In this document: positions 62,729 to 64,000 of the stretch, in pieces
How positions within the stretch are numbered: the stretch's first letter is position 1
Layout: each line of letters opens with the position of its first letter
DNA from: an uncultured bacterium
GTDB taxonomy: Bacteria > Myxococcota_A > Bradymonadia > UBA7976 > VGTA01
DNA length: 64,000 nt
Assembly: GCA_943788935.1 (NCBI GenBank)
Contig: CALSSE010000017.1
Coordinates: 600,996 to 664,995 of the forward strand
Direction of reading: 5' to 3'
Translations under genes and position numbers: made by a program
The notes under the pieces: generated by a model
The model's input: only the letters and a program-made list of their open reading frames with translations
Database searches by the model: none
Told to the model about the DNA's origin: nothing

Positions 62729-64000
62729 TAACTGATCCCCGCTTGTGTTTTTACTTTAATCATAAGTGCTCGAAGTTGATTGATCTTATCGAGAGCAAAA
62801 TCTGCTCTTTCTATCATCGCCGAGTGTTTACCGACGTTACTTCCCGTAATTTGAGCGGTGTATGTCGTCACCAAATCATGCATAATCGCTTTAAGGAGTT
62901 CTGTGTATTTGTCGGTAATCGTATTCGCTAAGTTTTTAGATTGAGTTAAACGATCACTTTTCGCTTCCTCGATGCTGTCGTAGTAATTTAAGAGATACTT
63001 GCTAGGCAGTCCTTCTTCGGGCCAACTTGGCCAAGACGTTGCAAACCAACTTCGGTCATTTATTCTTAAACTATCTTCTACTGAACGCTGTAATAATACT
63101 TCCAAAGTGCTATTTAAGCCACTGAAGCTGTGCTGAAATGCTCGTTCATGCATCAAGTCTTCTTTTCTAAGCAGCAGCTCGAAACTTTTTTCAAGCGTCA
63201 AAGCACCTACTTTACGTTTAATCCCTTTACTCAACTGATTAGGCTCCTTAATAATATTAGCACCATAAGCGGTAAAGAAATAACTCATCTCTTCATTAGT
63301 GAGCTCTTCACTTTTTAGATTTGAACTACTTTCACTAAGCATCACCGATGAAGTTTCCTCTGTGTGTTCGTCAATCATCACTGACGCTTGTGCCCAAATT
63401 TTGTCATTTAGGGCATCAACCTTAGCTCTATTTTCATCACTATTCAATGAGTTAAGATGTTGATCACAGCTTTTTAAAAGGCCATTAAAAGCTTGAGAAA
63501 AGTCCCGCATTCTATTTTGCAATTGAGATCTAAATAATTGATGTTTACGTTGGGAAATACGATCAAAGCGTTGTTGCATCTCTTCTGCAGAAACCAGATT
63601 GGCTATATTTTTAAAACCAATGAGTACCGGCTCCTGACCCGATAAAATCAGTCGTTGCTCTTTTTTAGATGACTGCGTTTCCATAGTGAAGGGCTGAGCA
63701 TTATCCTGTGCTTGAATATAATTTTGTACTTGATATACCCAATATCCCTTGGACTTGGGATTCATCATCATTGCCCAATACGCAGAATAAGGAAGTACTT
63801 CATCAAAAAGATGACCGTACTCTTCCGCATGTCTTTCCATGACTTTCTTACGTTGTCTCGAAGTTTTTTGATCTGCCTTATTTAATACAAAATACCATTG
63901 CCCATGACTGGATTGCCGACTCTTTATATCCTCGAGAGTCTTGAGAGAATCACTCCCTATTTCTCCAGTGTTGATATCCATTAAATAAAGAATCACATCA
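62728..64000 (-). CDS. Dynamin-like GTPase (first GTPase of operon; 5' end outside window)
   Basis: At least 424 residues of the C-terminal part are visible. The frame is open to the window edge, so the ATG at 63996 is internal. DVILYLMDIN near the edge is the strand before G4, and NKAD (about 39-42 from 63996) is G4, placing G1-G3 outside the window. The remainder is a long helical region (RFDRISQRKHQLFRSQLQNR, KSFELLLRKEDLMHERAFQ) without a hydrophobic paddle. It overlaps the next GTPase gene by one base, so translation is coupled. Confidence 0.85.
   Translation of the reverse strand, partial: DVILYLMDINTGEIGSDSLKTLEDIKSRQSSHGQWYFVLNKADQKTSRQRKKVMERHAEEYGHLFDEVLPYSAYWAMMMNPKSKGYWVYQVQNYIQAQDNAQPFTMETQSSKKEQRLILSGQEPVLIGFKNIANLVSAEEMQQRFDRISQRKHQLFRSQLQNRMRDFSQAFNGLLKSCDQHLNSLNSDENRAKVDALNDKIWAQASVMIDEHTEETSSVMLSESSSNLKSEELTNEEMSYFFTAYGANIIKEPNQLSKGIKRKVGALTLEKSFELLLRKEDLMHERAFQHSFSGLNSTLEVLLQRSVEDSLRINDRSWFATSWPSWPEEGLPSKYLLNYYDSIEEAKSDRLTQSKNLANTITDKYTELLKAIMHDLVTTYTAQITGSNVGKHSAMIERADFALDKINQLRALMIKVKTQAGIS

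Noticed and set aside
1..64000. tRNA, rRNA, CRISPR arrays or riboswitches
   Set aside because: None could be recognised by eye on either strand; short or divergent ones could have been missed.

Overview
The window is an IS-saturated mosaic. About fifteen complete or partial insertion sequences, a group II intron and many cut-off gene ends alternate with short stretches of host-type genes. The commonest intact host genes are lipoproteins with low-complexity leaders (15-nt tandem repeats giving AGEM/AGTEM or SLQDI units), Cys-rich modules, MopE-like DCDD repeats and beta-propellers. This style is typical of Bradymonadales/Myxococcota-type (deltaproteobacterial) genomes, so I infer a host of that kind. 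Several segments look foreign to such a host: an AT-rich Campylobacterota-like metal efflux operon (1-5257), an NdhD-like fragment of cyanobacterial type (34847-35012) and a proteobacterial-looking methyltransferase (35172-35840). Almost no IS copy has matching target duplications, so recombination between copies, or chimeric assembly, has shaped the region.

Layout. 1-5257: RND/MFP/OMF metal efflux operon on the minus strand, its upstream gene cut by an IS. 5258-7937: two IS and a small membrane protein gene. 7938-12450: two dynamin-like GTPase genes (the first has lost its 5' end), then a RAYT transposase. 12619-15231: IS903-type elements around a group II intron fragment and a membrane-protein remnant. 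15308-20608: lipoprotein esterase, a truncated secreted Cys-rich protein, IS, and a MopE-like lipoprotein. 20631-26568: DegT-rmlA-rmlB sugar-nucleotide cluster bracketed by IS copies. 26569-35012: small lipoprotein, DUF1330 protein, a 1156-aa beta-propeller lipoprotein, a truncated carboxylesterase and remnants. 35172-39533: methyltransferase and dense IS debris with an intact IS3 element. 39697-45270: three co-oriented lipoprotein genes (YVTN/dihaem cytochrome c, small lipoprotein, hydrolase with Cys-rich modules). 45397-53219: group II intron split by an IS4-type element, then a segment apparently inverted between two IS copies. 53222-57120: repeat lipoproteins and a PlsC acyltransferase. 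57309-64000: a tightly overlapping operon of three dynamin-like GTPases and two proteins sharing an unrecognised domain.

The most unusual system is the last one. Three different dynamin-superfamily GTPases, a signal-peptide/single-TM protein and a soluble paralogue of its C-terminal domain are encoded with 1-8 nt overlaps or very short gaps, so they probably form one membrane-remodelling complex. The other dynamin pair at 8-11.5 kb is a second, damaged, system of the same broad kind. Other notable points are the intron/IS4 insertion, whose empty site is preserved 32 kb away in the same window, and the split IS whose halves show that an inversion happened.
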